From positions 1-39,846 of the forward strand of contig WHSL01000029.1 of assembly GCA_009380095.1 (NCBI GenBank): a stretch of DNA of 39,846 nucleotides, given 5' to 3'. The notes under the pieces were generated by a model. It searched no databases, was not told the origin of the DNA, and saw nothing but the letters and a program-made list of their open reading frames with translations. The stretch is from Streptosporangiales bacterium (GTDB taxonomy: Bacteria > Actinomycetota > Actinomycetes > Streptosporangiales > Streptosporangiaceae). Of the stretch, positions 27,980 to 35,227 are shown one piece after another (within the stretch, counting starts at the first letter, position 1; each line of letters opens with the position of its first letter). Made by a program: the position numbers and the translations under genes.

Positions 27980-30005
27980 CCATTCGAGAGTCGTCCGATC
28001 CGCCGGGGATCCGGGCGGCCGGGCGCCGTACGGCCCCGGGGGCCGCGGGCTCGGGCCGTCCCACCAGCCGGCGCGAGGAGTCCAGCTGCCACGGCACGCT
28101 GACCACCATCACCCCCGGCTGGAACAGCAGCCGCCCCTTGAGCCGCAGCGCGCTCTGGTTGTGCAGCAGATGCTCCCACCAATGCCCGACCACGTACTCC
28201 GGGATGAACACCGTCACCACGTCGCGCGGGCTCTTGCGGCGCACGCTCTTGACGTAGTCGAGCACCGGCCGGGTGATCTCCCGGTACGGCGAGTCGAGGA
28301 TCTTCAGCGGGACCGGGATGTTCAGCCGGTCCCAGTCGTCCTGGAGCCGCCCGGACTCGTCCTTGTCCACCCCGACGGTGACCGCCTCCAGGGTATGTGG
28401 CCGCATGGTGCGCGCGTACGCCAGCGCGCGGAGGGTCGGCTTGTGGATCTTGGAGACGAGCACGATGGCGTGGTTGCGGGTCGGCAGGTTGACGTCCTCG
28501 CCGGAGACCACGAGCTCCCGCGCGACCCGGTCGTAGTGCCGGCGGATGCTCCGCATGCCCAGGAAGAGGACCGGCATCGCCACGCAGACGATCCACGCGC
28601 CGAGCGTGAACTTCGTGATCAGCACGACGATCAGGACGAACCCGGTGAACCCGCCGCCGAAGGCGTTGATCCCCCGGGAGCGCTGCATGCGGCGGCGCTC
28701 CGCGCCGTCGGTCTCCGTACGCAGCAGCCGCGTCCAGTGCCGCACCATGCCGATCTGGCTCAGCGTGAACGACACGAACACGCCCACGATGTAGAGGTGG
28801 ATCAACCGGCTGACGTTGGCGTCGAAGGCGAAGATGAGCAGGCCGGCGGCCGACGCGAGCAGCACGATGCCGTTGCTGAAGGCCAGCCGGTCGCCGCGGG
28901 TGTGCAGCTGGCGCGGCAGGTAGCGGTCCTGCGCGAGGATCGAGCCGAGCACCGGGAAGCCGTTGTAGGCGGTGTTCGCGGCGAGGAAGAGGATCAGCGC
29001 CGTGAACGCGGTGACGTAGAGGAACGCGATCGAGCCGTTGCCGAAGACCGCGGCCGCCACCTGCGCGATCACCGGGTCCTGGTGGTAGCCGGGGCCGGCC
29101 GGCCGGCCGGCGATGAGGATCTCGGTGGCCGGGTTCTCCGCCATCTTCACGCCCGACTCGAGCGCGAGCAGGATCACGCCGCCGAACATGGTGACCGCGA
29201 TCAGCGCCATCATGAACAGCGTGGTCGCCGCGTTCTTGCTCTTCGGCTTGCGGAACGCGGGCACGCCGTTGCTGATCGCCTCCACCCCGGTGAGCGCGGC
29301 GCAGCCGTTGGAGAAGGCCCGCATCAGCAGCAGGATCAGCGCCATCCCCGCCACCTGCGTCTGCTCGGCGTGCACCTCGTACGACGCGCTCGGCGCGGCG
29401 AGATCCTCGCCGAACGCGCCGAGCCGGACGACCCCCCAGAGCACCGTGCCCAGCACGCCGACCACGAACGCGTACGTGGGGATGGCGAAGATCGTCCCGG
29501 ACTCGCGCACGCCGCGCAGGTTCATCAGCGTGAGCAGCACGACGATGCCGACCGCCACGCCGGTCTTGTGCTCCGCCACGAACGGCAGCGCCGCGCCGAG
29601 GTTCTCCACCCCGGAGGAGACCGACACGGCGACCGTGAGCACGTAGTCGACGAGCAGCGCGCTCGCCACGGTCAGCCCCGCGTTGTCGCCGAGGTTCTTG
29701 GTGGCCACCTCGTAGTCGCCGCCGCCGCTGGGATAGGCGTGCACGGTCTGCCGGTACGACGCCACGACGGTGAACATCAGCACCACGATGGCCAGCGCCA
29801 CCCACGGCGCGTACGCGTAGAACGCCACGCCCGCGAGCGCCAGCGCCATCAGCACCTCGCCCGGCGCGTACGCCACCGAGGACAGCGGGTCGCTCGCGAA
29901 GATCGGCAACGCCACGCGTTTCGGGAGTAGCTGCTCGCTGAGCTGGGTGCTACGCAACGCCCGGCCTACCAGGAGCCGTTTCGTCACGTCCGCGAGATTG
30001 GGCAC
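27957..30005 (-). CDS. APC-superfamily permease, KimA-like K+ importer
   Basis: A 682-residue membrane protein. About 12 membrane spans cover residues 30-490, opening with LPIFASDPLSSVAYAPGEVLMAL and containing YPSGGGDYEVATKNLG, SNGVPAFRKPKSKNA and AANTAYNGFPVLGSILAQDRYLP. A cytoplasmic tail of about 190 residues follows (NHAIVLVSKIHKPTLRALAYAR..., UspA-like). This two-part plan is that of KimA (formerly YdaO), a proton-coupled potassium importer controlled by c-di-AMP in Bacillus; K+ is therefore the likely cargo, though amino acids are the older annotation. GTG 30005 has TAGCAT six bases upstream and no ribosome site. It is divergent from the CeoB/CeoC genes in the conserved arrangement, interrupted here by a broken gene. 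Confidence 0.85.
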   Translation of the reverse strand: MPNLADVTKRLLVGRALRSTQLSEQLLPKRVALPIFASDPLSSVAYAPGEVLMALALAGVAFYAYAPWVALAIVVLMFTVVASYRQTVHAYPSGGGDYEVATKNLGDNAGLTVASALLVDYVLTVAVSVSSGVENLGAALPFVAEHKTGVAVGIVVLLTLMNLRGVRESGTIFAIPTYAFVVGVLGTVLWGVVRLGAFGEDLAAPSASYEVHAEQTQVAGMALILLLMRAFSNGCAALTGVEAISNGVPAFRKPKSKNAATTLFMMALIAVTMFGGVILLALESGVKMAENPATEILIAGRPAGPGYHQDPVIAQVAAAVFGNGSIAFLYVTAFTALILFLAANTAYNGFPVLGSILAQDRYLPRQLHTRGDRLAFSNGIVLLASAAGLLIFAFDANVSRLIHLYIVGVFVSFTLSQIGMVRHWTRLLRTETDGAERRRMQRSRGINAFGGGFTGFVLIVVLITKFTLGAWIVCVAMPVLFLGMRSIRRHYDRVARELVVSGEDVNLPTRNHAIVLVSKIHKPTLRALAYARTMRPHTLEAVTVGVDKDESGRLQDDWDRLNIPVPLKILDSPYREITRPVLDYVKSVRRKSPRDVVTVFIPEYVVGHWWEHLLHNQSALRLKGRLLFQPGVMVVSVPWQLDSSRRLVGRPEPAAPGAVRRPAARIPGGSDDSRMDGESSGG

Positions 30006-30011
30006 GCAGCG

Positions 30012-30017
30012 ATGCTA
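30012..30017 (-). promoter_or_regulatory. Candidate -10 (TAGCAT) for a leaderless permease transcript
   Basis: TAGCAT fits TAnnnT and ends six bases before the GTG of the APC permease gene, leaving no room for a ribosome site. Confidence 0.4.
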
Positions 30018-30046
30018 CTGCCGAGCCGCCGCGGACCGGTTCACGG

Positions 30047-30878
30047 TCACGCCGCGCAGTCGCCGAGAAACTCCCGCATGGTCGTCAGGCTGTCGGTGTT
30101 CAACAGGTCCACGCCGGCGCGGAGCTGCGCACGCCAGGCGGCGACCGTCGCATCCGAGGGGTCGCGGACCGTACGGGTCTTGTCCTCGCCGGGCCAGGTC
30201 GAGTCGTACACCTCGTACGTCTCCACGTCCTCCGGGGCGCCCCAGACGCGGACCTGCTTGCCCTGGGCGTGCGCGTTGGCCGCCACGCGGTTCAGGTAGT
30301 CCTGCTCGTCCGGGGAGATCTCGTCGTCGCCGCTGACGCAGTCCTCCCAGCTCAGGGAGACCCAGGCGGAGCGGCTGCCGAGGTCGTCGGAGGTCGCCGC
30401 GTCGCAGGAGTCCCCGCTGTACTGCTGGTCCTGATACACGCCGGGCGGTACGGGCCCGTCCAGCAGGCCCTCCCACTCCCCCGGCTCGGGCGAGTTGCCG
30501 CTGAACACGAGCCGTACGTTCTGCGGATCCCCGCCGGCCGCGACGATCTCGTCCTGCAGCTCCCGGTAGAGCCGCACGGTCTCGGTGAACGCGCCCTCCT
30601 GAGCCCCCTCGTCGCCGCTCTTGATCTCCACGTTCAGGTGGAACGGCTCGTTCCGGCCCGGATACACCTGACAGCCGTTGCGGCGGACCCGCTCCTTGAG
30701 CGGCTCGACGTAGTCCTCGCCGAGCGTGCCCTCCTCGCCCCCCTCGACGCCGTCCGGCACCCACGAGTCGTCGTGCCGCAGCGCGAGGTCCCCGTCGTCG
30801 TGGAAGATGTTCGCCTCGACGCTGGACGCGCCGTGGTCCAGCGCGTCGTCCAGGATGTGGTCGCGGGGGCCAGCCCCA
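30047..30878 (-). pseudogene. N-terminally truncated GDPD/PI-PLC-like phosphodiesterase
   Basis: The frame from DHILDDALDHGASSVEANIFHDDGDLALRHDD to DLLNTDSLTTMREFLGDC resembles the secreted glycerophosphodiester phosphodiesterase/PI-PLC-like (AIM6-like) group. The region preceding the block LxDALDHG, which should hold a signal peptide and the first active-site His (HNDY-like), is missing. Upstream, the same frame is meaningless while another frame encodes an unrelated pilin-like start. The remaining 270 residues are otherwise well preserved (ESWVPD-like loop, HLNVEIKSGDEG, VSLSWEDC). It interrupts the otherwise conserved permease-ceoB interval. Confidence 0.6.
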
Positions 30879-30957
30879 CGAGGACCCCGGCCGAGACGAC
30901 CGTGAGCCCCACGTACTCGATCAGACCCGCACCCCGGTCCCGCCGTCGCGCCAGCAT
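30860..30957 (-). pseudogene. 5' fragment of a TadE/Flp-like small membrane protein
   Basis: ATG 30957, with GGAGGAG about nine bases upstream, begins MLARRRDRGAGLIEYVGLTVVSAGVLVGLAP. The GAGLIEYVGL block followed by one hydrophobic span is the N-terminal pattern of TadE/Flp pilin-like proteins. After about 32 residues the frame turns into a shadow of the GDPD-like gene, so a deletion seems to have joined the two genes out of frame. Confidence 0.45.
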
Positions 30958-30978
30958 GGGCCAAGGCTCCTCCGGCCC

Positions 30979-31035
30979 GCCGCCGGTGAGGAGGGTCCCC
31001 GGGCCCAACGCGGGGCCCATTCCCGGACCGGCGGC
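30979..31035 (+). other. Hairpin-rich leader upstream of ceoB
   Basis: The 226-base gap before ceoB holds an outer stem GCCGCCGGT (30979-30987) / ACCGGCGGC (31027-31035) enclosing GGGTCCCC, GGGCCC and GGGGCCC, which can pair among themselves. It may be a terminator of an upstream unit or a structured leader. I recognise no known riboswitch in it. Confidence 0.3.
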
Positions 31036-31184
31036 TCGCCCGCCGCGGCGGGGCCACACCATGGAGGGCCGAAATTTCGGTCCGTATCGATTCCGGGGCA
31101 TCGCCGCACCGACACACGGGCATGATGACGTGTACCTTCTCCCGGGGCAGGAGTCTTTGAGAATCCGCCGGTGGAAGGACGGTC

Positions 31185-31850
31185 GTGCACGTAGTGATCA
31201 TGGGATGTGGCCGCGTGGGATCCACCCTCGCGCACATCCTTGAGGACATGGGCCGATCCGTGGCCATCATCGACCAGAACCCGGAGGCGTTCCGGCGCCT
31301 GCGCTCGAACTTCCGCGGTCGCCGGGTCACCGGCTTCGGCTTCGACCGGGACGTGCTCGTCGAGGCCGGCATCGAGGACGCCCAGGCCTTCGCCGCGGTA
31401 AGCAGCGGCGACAACTCCAACATCATCTCCGCGCGGGTGGCGCGCGAGACGTTCGGCGTGGAGAATGTCGTCGCGCGCATCTACGACCCCCGCCGCGCCG
31501 AGGTCTACCAGCGGCTCGGCATCGAGACCGTGGCCACCGTACGGTGGACGGCCGACCAGATGCTGCGCCGGCTGCTGCCCGAGGGCGCCGAGCCGCTGTG
31601 GCGGGACCCGACGGGCACGGTGGTGCTCGCCGAGGTGGCGATCGAGCCCGGCTGGGTGGGACAGCGGGTATCGGCGCTGGAGTCGCACGCGGGCACCCGG
31701 GTGGCGTACCTGTCCCGCCTCGGGGACGCGGTCGTCCCGAACGGGGACACCCTCCTGCAGGAGGACGACGTCGTACACGTCATCAGCGAGGAGCCCGACA
31801 TCGAACGCGTCCAGGCCGCCTTGGCCGGTCCGGTCCCCGAGGAGCAGTGA
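31185..31850 (+). CDS. ceoB: TrkA-type potassium uptake regulatory protein CeoB (RCK domain)
   Basis: A 221-residue cytoplasmic protein. RCK_N is a Rossmann domain with NAD(H)/nucleotide loop GCGRVGS (residues 7-13), acidic end AIIDQNPEAF and the block VVARIYDPRRAEVYQRLGI. RCK_C (about 140-215) follows. It gates a membrane K+ transporter in response to nucleotides or c-di-AMP. GTG 31185 has GGAAGGA upstream. The stop overlaps the ceoC ATG in TGATG, so both are co-translated. No TrkH/KtrB pore gene is present; the nearest K+ pore candidate is the divergent KimA-like permease. Three of its Val codons are GTA not followed by C, unlike the other genes here. Confidence 0.92.
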   Translation: MHVVIMGCGRVGSTLAHILEDMGRSVAIIDQNPEAFRRLRSNFRGRRVTGFGFDRDVLVEAGIEDAQAFAAVSSGDNSNIISARVARETFGVENVVARIYDPRRAEVYQRLGIETVATVRWTADQMLRRLLPEGAEPLWRDPTGTVVLAEVAIEPGWVGQRVSALESHAGTRVAYLSRLGDAVVPNGDTLLQEDDVVHVISEEPDIERVQAALAGPVPEEQ

Positions 31851-32509
31851 TGCGCGTCGCCATCGCCGGAGCGGGCGCCGTGGGCCGCTCCATCGCCTCT
31901 GAGCTGCTGGAGAACGGCCACGAGGTGCTGCTCATCGACAAGAGCCCCAAGGCCATCAAGGTGGAGATGGTCCCCCGGGCCGAGTGGCTGCTCGCCGACG
32001 CCTGCGAGATCGCGTCGCTGGACGACGCCGCGCTGGAGCGCTGCCAGGTGGTGGTGGCCGCCAGCGGCGACGACAAGGTCAACCTCGTGGTGTCGCTGCT
32101 GGCCAAGACGGAGTACGGGGTCCCCCGCGTGGTCGCCCGGATCAACCACCCGAACAACGAGTGGCTGTTCAACGAGGCCTGGGGCGTGGACGTCGCCGTC
32201 TCCACGCCGCGCCTGCTCTCCGCGCTGGTGGAGGAGGCGGTCAGCGTCGGCGACCTGGTCCGGCTGATGACGTTCCGGCAGAGCGACGTCAACCTCGTGG
32301 AGCTGACGCTGCCCGAGGACGCCGCGCTGGCCGGTCAGCGGGTGGACGCCATCGAGTGGCCGCACGACACGGCGCTGGTGGCGATCCTGCGCGACGGCCG
32401 GGTGCTCACTCCCAGCGGCGACGCCACCCTCGAACCGGGCGACGAGCTCCTCTTCGTGGCCGGCCAGGACGTCGAGGACGACCTCAGCGACCTGCTCTCC
32501 GGCCGCTGA
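31850..32509 (+). CDS. ceoC: TrkA-type potassium uptake regulatory protein CeoC (RCK domain)
   Basis: A 219-residue paralogue of CeoB: nucleotide loop GAGAVGR (7-13), acidic LLIDKSPKAI, ADACEIASLDDAALERCQVVVAASGDDKVNLVVSLLAK and ARINHPNNEWLFNEAWGVDVAVST, then an RCK_C domain ending in LEPGDELLFVAGQD. ATG 31850 shares its A with the ceoB stop and has GAGGAG six bases before it. A longer in-frame opening (from 31544) is only the shadow of ceoB. CeoB and CeoC probably form a mixed RCK ring on a K+ transporter. Confidence 0.92.
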   Translation: MRVAIAGAGAVGRSIASELLENGHEVLLIDKSPKAIKVEMVPRAEWLLADACEIASLDDAALERCQVVVAASGDDKVNLVVSLLAKTEYGVPRVVARINHPNNEWLFNEAWGVDVAVSTPRLLSALVEEAVSVGDLVRLMTFRQSDVNLVELTLPEDAALAGQRVDAIEWPHDTALVAILRDGRVLTPSGDATLEPGDELLFVAGQDVEDDLSDLLSGR

Positions 32510-32547
32510 CTTCAACCGCTCCCCCGTCCGTACCTGTTCGGCGCCTC

Positions 32548-32571
32548 TATATCGAATTTGCGTTATATAAT
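32548..32571 (+). promoter_or_regulatory. Promoter/operator of the arsR-type gene
   Basis: TATAAT (32566-32571), an exact -10 consensus, overlaps an AT-rich inverted repeat TATATCG-n6-CGTTATA (32548-32567, one mismatch). ArsR-type repressors normally bind such repeats at their own promoters, so autoregulation is likely. A third similar half (GATATAG) lies at 32580. No strong -35 is visible. Confidence 0.5.
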
Positions 32572-32593
32572 CCTCCTCGGATATAGTCGCCTC

Positions 32594-32932
32594 ATGGACG
32601 TGTTCGAGGCCGTCGCCGAGCCCAGCCGGCGCACTCTTCTGGATCTGCTGCTGGAGGGCGAGCGCCCCGCGGGCGAGCTCGTCGCGGGGCTGCCCGCGCT
32701 GAGCCAGCCCGCCGTCTCCCGGCACCTGCGGGTGCTGCGGGACGCGGGCCTCGTCGACGTCCGCGTCGAGGCGCAACGCCGGATCTACGCGCTGCGTCCC
32801 ACTGGGTTCGCCGAGGTCGAGGCCTGGCTGGAGCGGTACCGGCGGTACTGGAGCGGCCACCTCGACGCGCTGGAAGGACATCTCGCACGCCGGCAGCAGG
32901 CCGGCGATGACCACGAGGGAGAGTCGACATGA
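32594..32932 (+). CDS. ArsR-family HTH transcriptional regulator
   Basis: A 112-residue winged-helix protein: MDVFEAVAEPSRRTLLDLLLEGERPAGEL, recognition helix LSQPAVSRHLRVLRDAGLV, wing VRVEAQRRIYAL. The C-terminal helix (LERYRRYWSGHLDAL) is of the type found in ArsR regulators paired with SRPBCC/AHSA1 proteins. No metal-binding cysteines are present, so it is not a classical metal sensor. ATG 32594 gives the normal family start; an upstream in-frame ATG at 32558 would lie inside the promoter. The stop overlaps the start of the dead SRPBCC gene. Confidence 0.9.
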   Translation: MDVFEAVAEPSRRTLLDLLLEGERPAGELVAGLPALSQPAVSRHLRVLRDAGLVDVRVEAQRRIYALRPTGFAEVEAWLERYRRYWSGHLDALEGHLARRQQAGDDHEGEST

Positions 32933-33346
32933 CCGGACAGGCCACCGAGCCCGCCGAGACCGGCACCGTCAGCGTCGAGGAGGGCGTCGCCACGATGACG
33001 TCCGCCGGCACCTGCCGTACGCGCCCGAGGTGGTGTGGGCGGCCATCATCGACCCGGCCGAACGCGCGGGGTGGTCGGCTCGACGGTGCTCGAGCCGCGG
33101 GTGGGCGGCACGATCGAGATGATGCCGGCCGCGCCGGAGGTCCCCTCCCCCGACATGAAGCGGATGACCGGGCGCATCCTGGTCTGGGACCCGCCGCGGG
33201 TGTTCGAGCACGAGTGGCGGCAGCAGGTCATCGACGACGGCGTGGTCCGGTACGAGCTGGCGCCCGACGGCGACGGCACGCTGCTCACCTTCATCCACCG
33301 GGGGCCGAGCACGGCCAACGCGCGCGGCTACATCCCGGGCGGCTGA
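32929..33346 (+). pseudogene. Frameshifted, truncated SRPBCC/AHSA1-family protein
   Basis: The protein is read through three frames: GTVSVEEGVATMT, then RRHLPYAPEVVWAAIIDPAERAGW, then GSTVLEPRVGGTIEMMPA...RMTGRILVWDPPRVFEHEWRQ...YELAPDGDGTLLTFIHRG...ARGYIPGG. These are the START/AHSA1-fold blocks of SRPBCC proteins encoded after ArsR regulators. One base is missing near 33000 (ACGTCCGC for ACG TTC CGC) and another near 33075. The C-terminal helix expected after YIPG is gone: a stop follows and the next gene begins seven bases on. The ATG overlaps the arsR stop (ATGA), confirming the original operon. Confidence 0.75.
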
Positions 33347-33353
33347 GCGGGCT

Positions 33354-34124
33354 CTACCGTGGCGGAGGCCCGGCTCCCTCGGGCAGCTGGGCCTCGGCCA
33401 GGGAGGAGCCGTCGGCCAGCGGGGTGTGGTTGCGGCTGAGCAGCCAGACCATCGCGGCCAGGCCGGCGACCTGCAGCGGCCAGCCCAGCGCGAGTTTCGC
33501 CGTGGCCAGCAGCGTCACCTGGTCGGCCAGGTAGATCGGATACTGCACGGCCACCCTGAGCAGACACGGGATCACGAGCATCCAGGTCAGCAGGGAGCAC
33601 AGCCGGACCACCGCCGGGTCCTCGCGCCAGCGGGAGAGGTCGCCGGTGACCGCACCGATCATCAGCCCGATGAACGGCCACCGGACGAAGATGGAGAACA
33701 TCAGCCCCGCGGCGTACGCCGCGTTGTAGAGCATGCCGGGCACGAAGGCGTCCGCGGCGCGGCCCGTACGCATGGCGAAGACGGCCGCGATGGCGATGCC
33801 GATGAGGCTGTTGATGGTGAACTGCACGGTGGACCGCTGCAGCACCCGCACCAGCAGCAGCACCAGGGCGGATCCGATGCCCGCGGCGAGCGCGGCCTTG
33901 AGCGCGATGGAGGAGGTGCCGATGTCGTACCGCCGGGCGAGCTCGGTAAGGACCGCGAGCGCGTCGGGCCTCCTGAGCAGCACGTACGAGACCGTGAACA
34001 CGATCGTGGGGACCGCGCTCTCCACGATCCCGCGACGACCGCCGAGGGCCTTGGAGAGCTGGCCGCGGATCACGGCCTCGACGGTCTGCCTCCCGATCGC
34101 GGCGGGCGCCTGGGACTCCGTCAC
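33354..34124 (-). CDS. DUF3159 membrane protein
   Basis: A 256-residue integral membrane protein with about six hydrophobic segments. The N-terminal VEAVIRGQLSKALGGRRGIVESAVPTIVFTVSYV and the later IAIAAVFAMRTGRAADAFVPGMLYNAAYAAG and WMLVIPCLLRVAVQYPIYLADQ are DUF3159 landmarks. The function is unknown. The GTG start overlaps the stop of the OB-fold gene (GTGA), so the two are coupled. The pair lies next to ceoBC in mycobacteria too (Rv2693c/Rv2694c, from memory), which suggests a link to ion homeostasis. Confidence 0.87.
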   Translation of the reverse strand: MTESQAPAAIGRQTVEAVIRGQLSKALGGRRGIVESAVPTIVFTVSYVLLRRPDALAVLTELARRYDIGTSSIALKAALAAGIGSALVLLLVRVLQRSTVQFTINSLIGIAIAAVFAMRTGRAADAFVPGMLYNAAYAAGLMFSIFVRWPFIGLMIGAVTGDLSRWREDPAVVRLCSLLTWMLVIPCLLRVAVQYPIYLADQVTLLATAKLALGWPLQVAGLAAMVWLLSRNHTPLADGSSLAEAQLPEGAGPPPR

Positions 34125-34510
34125 TTTCCTCCCGCCGGACGCAGGTCATAGCGTGGGTTGAAGATCACCTTGCGTCCGTTCTGTTCGCTGACGAGGCCGT
34201 TGACCACGAGCTTGCGCCCGGGCTCGATGCCCGCGATCCGCCGCCGGCCCAGCCAGACGAGGTTGATCATGTCGGAGCCGTCGTACAGCTCCGCCTCCAG
34301 CGCTGGAGCGCCGCCGCGCGGACGCAGGGTCACGGTCCGCAGCGTACCGGCCACGCGGACCCGCTGACGCTGTCGACACGTGGCGATCGGAACCGCGCCG
34401 GGTACGGCGCTCTCCGCACGCACCTCCTCGGCCTCGAGTTCGTCGCGGCTCGAGATGAGGCGCCTGATGAACCCGCGCAGGCCATGCCGCTCGGGGGGAA
34501 CCTCGCTCAT
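34121..34510 (-). CDS. OB-fold nucleic-acid-binding-like protein
   Basis: A 129-residue protein. A helical N-terminus (LRGFIRRLISSRDELEAEEVRAE) precedes an OB fold: RQRVRVAGTLRTVTLRP, ALEAELYDGSDMINLVWLGRRRIAGIEPGRKLVVNGLVSE. This is the layout of the small actinobacterial OB-fold proteins that accompany DUF3159. The ligand is unknown. It lies 36 bases after kdpE on the same strand and may be co-transcribed with kdpDE. Confidence 0.85.
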   Translation of the reverse strand: MSEVPPERHGLRGFIRRLISSRDELEAEEVRAESAVPGAVPIATCRQRQRVRVAGTLRTVTLRPRGGAPALEAELYDGSDMINLVWLGRRRIAGIEPGRKLVVNGLVSEQNGRKVIFNPRYDLRPAGGK

Positions 34511-34546
34511 AATCGTCCAAGCGTAGGCGAAGCAGGACCCTATTCC

Positions 34547-35227
34547 TCACCCGCCGGGCTCGAAACGGTAGCCCATGCCCGGCTCAGTGATGAGATAACG
34601 CGGGTGGGCCGGGTCGGGTTCCAGCTTTCGCCGGAGTTGTGCCAGATATACGCGGAGATAGTTGGTCTCGTTCCGGTACGAGGGGCCCCACACGTCGTGC
34701 AGCAGCTGCTTCTGGCTGATCAGCTTGCCCGGACGCCGTACCAGCAGCTCGAGCACGTGCCACTCGGTGGGGGTGAGCCGGACGTCCGTGCCCTCCCGGG
34801 TGACCCGCTTGGCGGCGAGATCCACCATGAAATCCGGGGTCTTCACGACCGGCGCCTCCTCCACCGGGGCCGCCCGCCGGACCGCGGCGCGCAGCCGCGC
34901 CAGCAGCTCGTCCATCCCGAACGGCTTGGTCACGTAGTCGTCCGCGCCCACGTCCAGCGCCTCCACCTTGTCGTCGGAGGCGTGCCGCGCGGACAGCACG
35001 ATGATCGGGACCGAGGTCCAGCCGCGCAGCCCCTTGATGACCTCGACGCCCTCCATGTCGGGCAGCCCCAGGTCGAGCACGATGACGTCGGGGTGCCGGG
35101 CGGCCGCCGCGCGCAGCGCCGACGCGCCGTCCGCCGCGGCGTCCACGTCGTAGCCGCGCGCCTTCAGGTTGATCCGCAGCGCCCGTACGATCTGCGGCTC
35201 GTCGTCCACCACCAAGACGCGTGCCAT
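34547..35227 (-). CDS. kdpE: Response regulator KdpE (OmpR type)
   Basis: A 226-residue regulator. The receiver domain has acidic pocket DDE (8-10), phospho-acceptor Asp52 (VIVLDLGLPD) and Lys101 (DDYVTKPF). A winged helix follows (LTPTEWHVLELLVRRPGKLISQKQLLHDVWG, TNYLRVYLAQLRRKLEPDP). It is the partner of KdpD, and ATG 35227 overlaps the kdpD stop by one base (TGATG). It normally activates kdpFABC, but that operon is missing here, so its remaining targets are open. Confidence 0.93.
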   Translation of the reverse strand: MARVLVVDDEPQIVRALRINLKARGYDVDAAADGASALRAAAARHPDVIVLDLGLPDMEGVEVIKGLRGWTSVPIIVLSARHASDDKVEALDVGADDYVTKPFGMDELLARLRAAVRRAAPVEEAPVVKTPDFMVDLAAKRVTREGTDVRLTPTEWHVLELLVRRPGKLISQKQLLHDVWGPSYRNETNYLRVYLAQLRRKLEPDPAHPRYLITEPGMGYRFEPGG

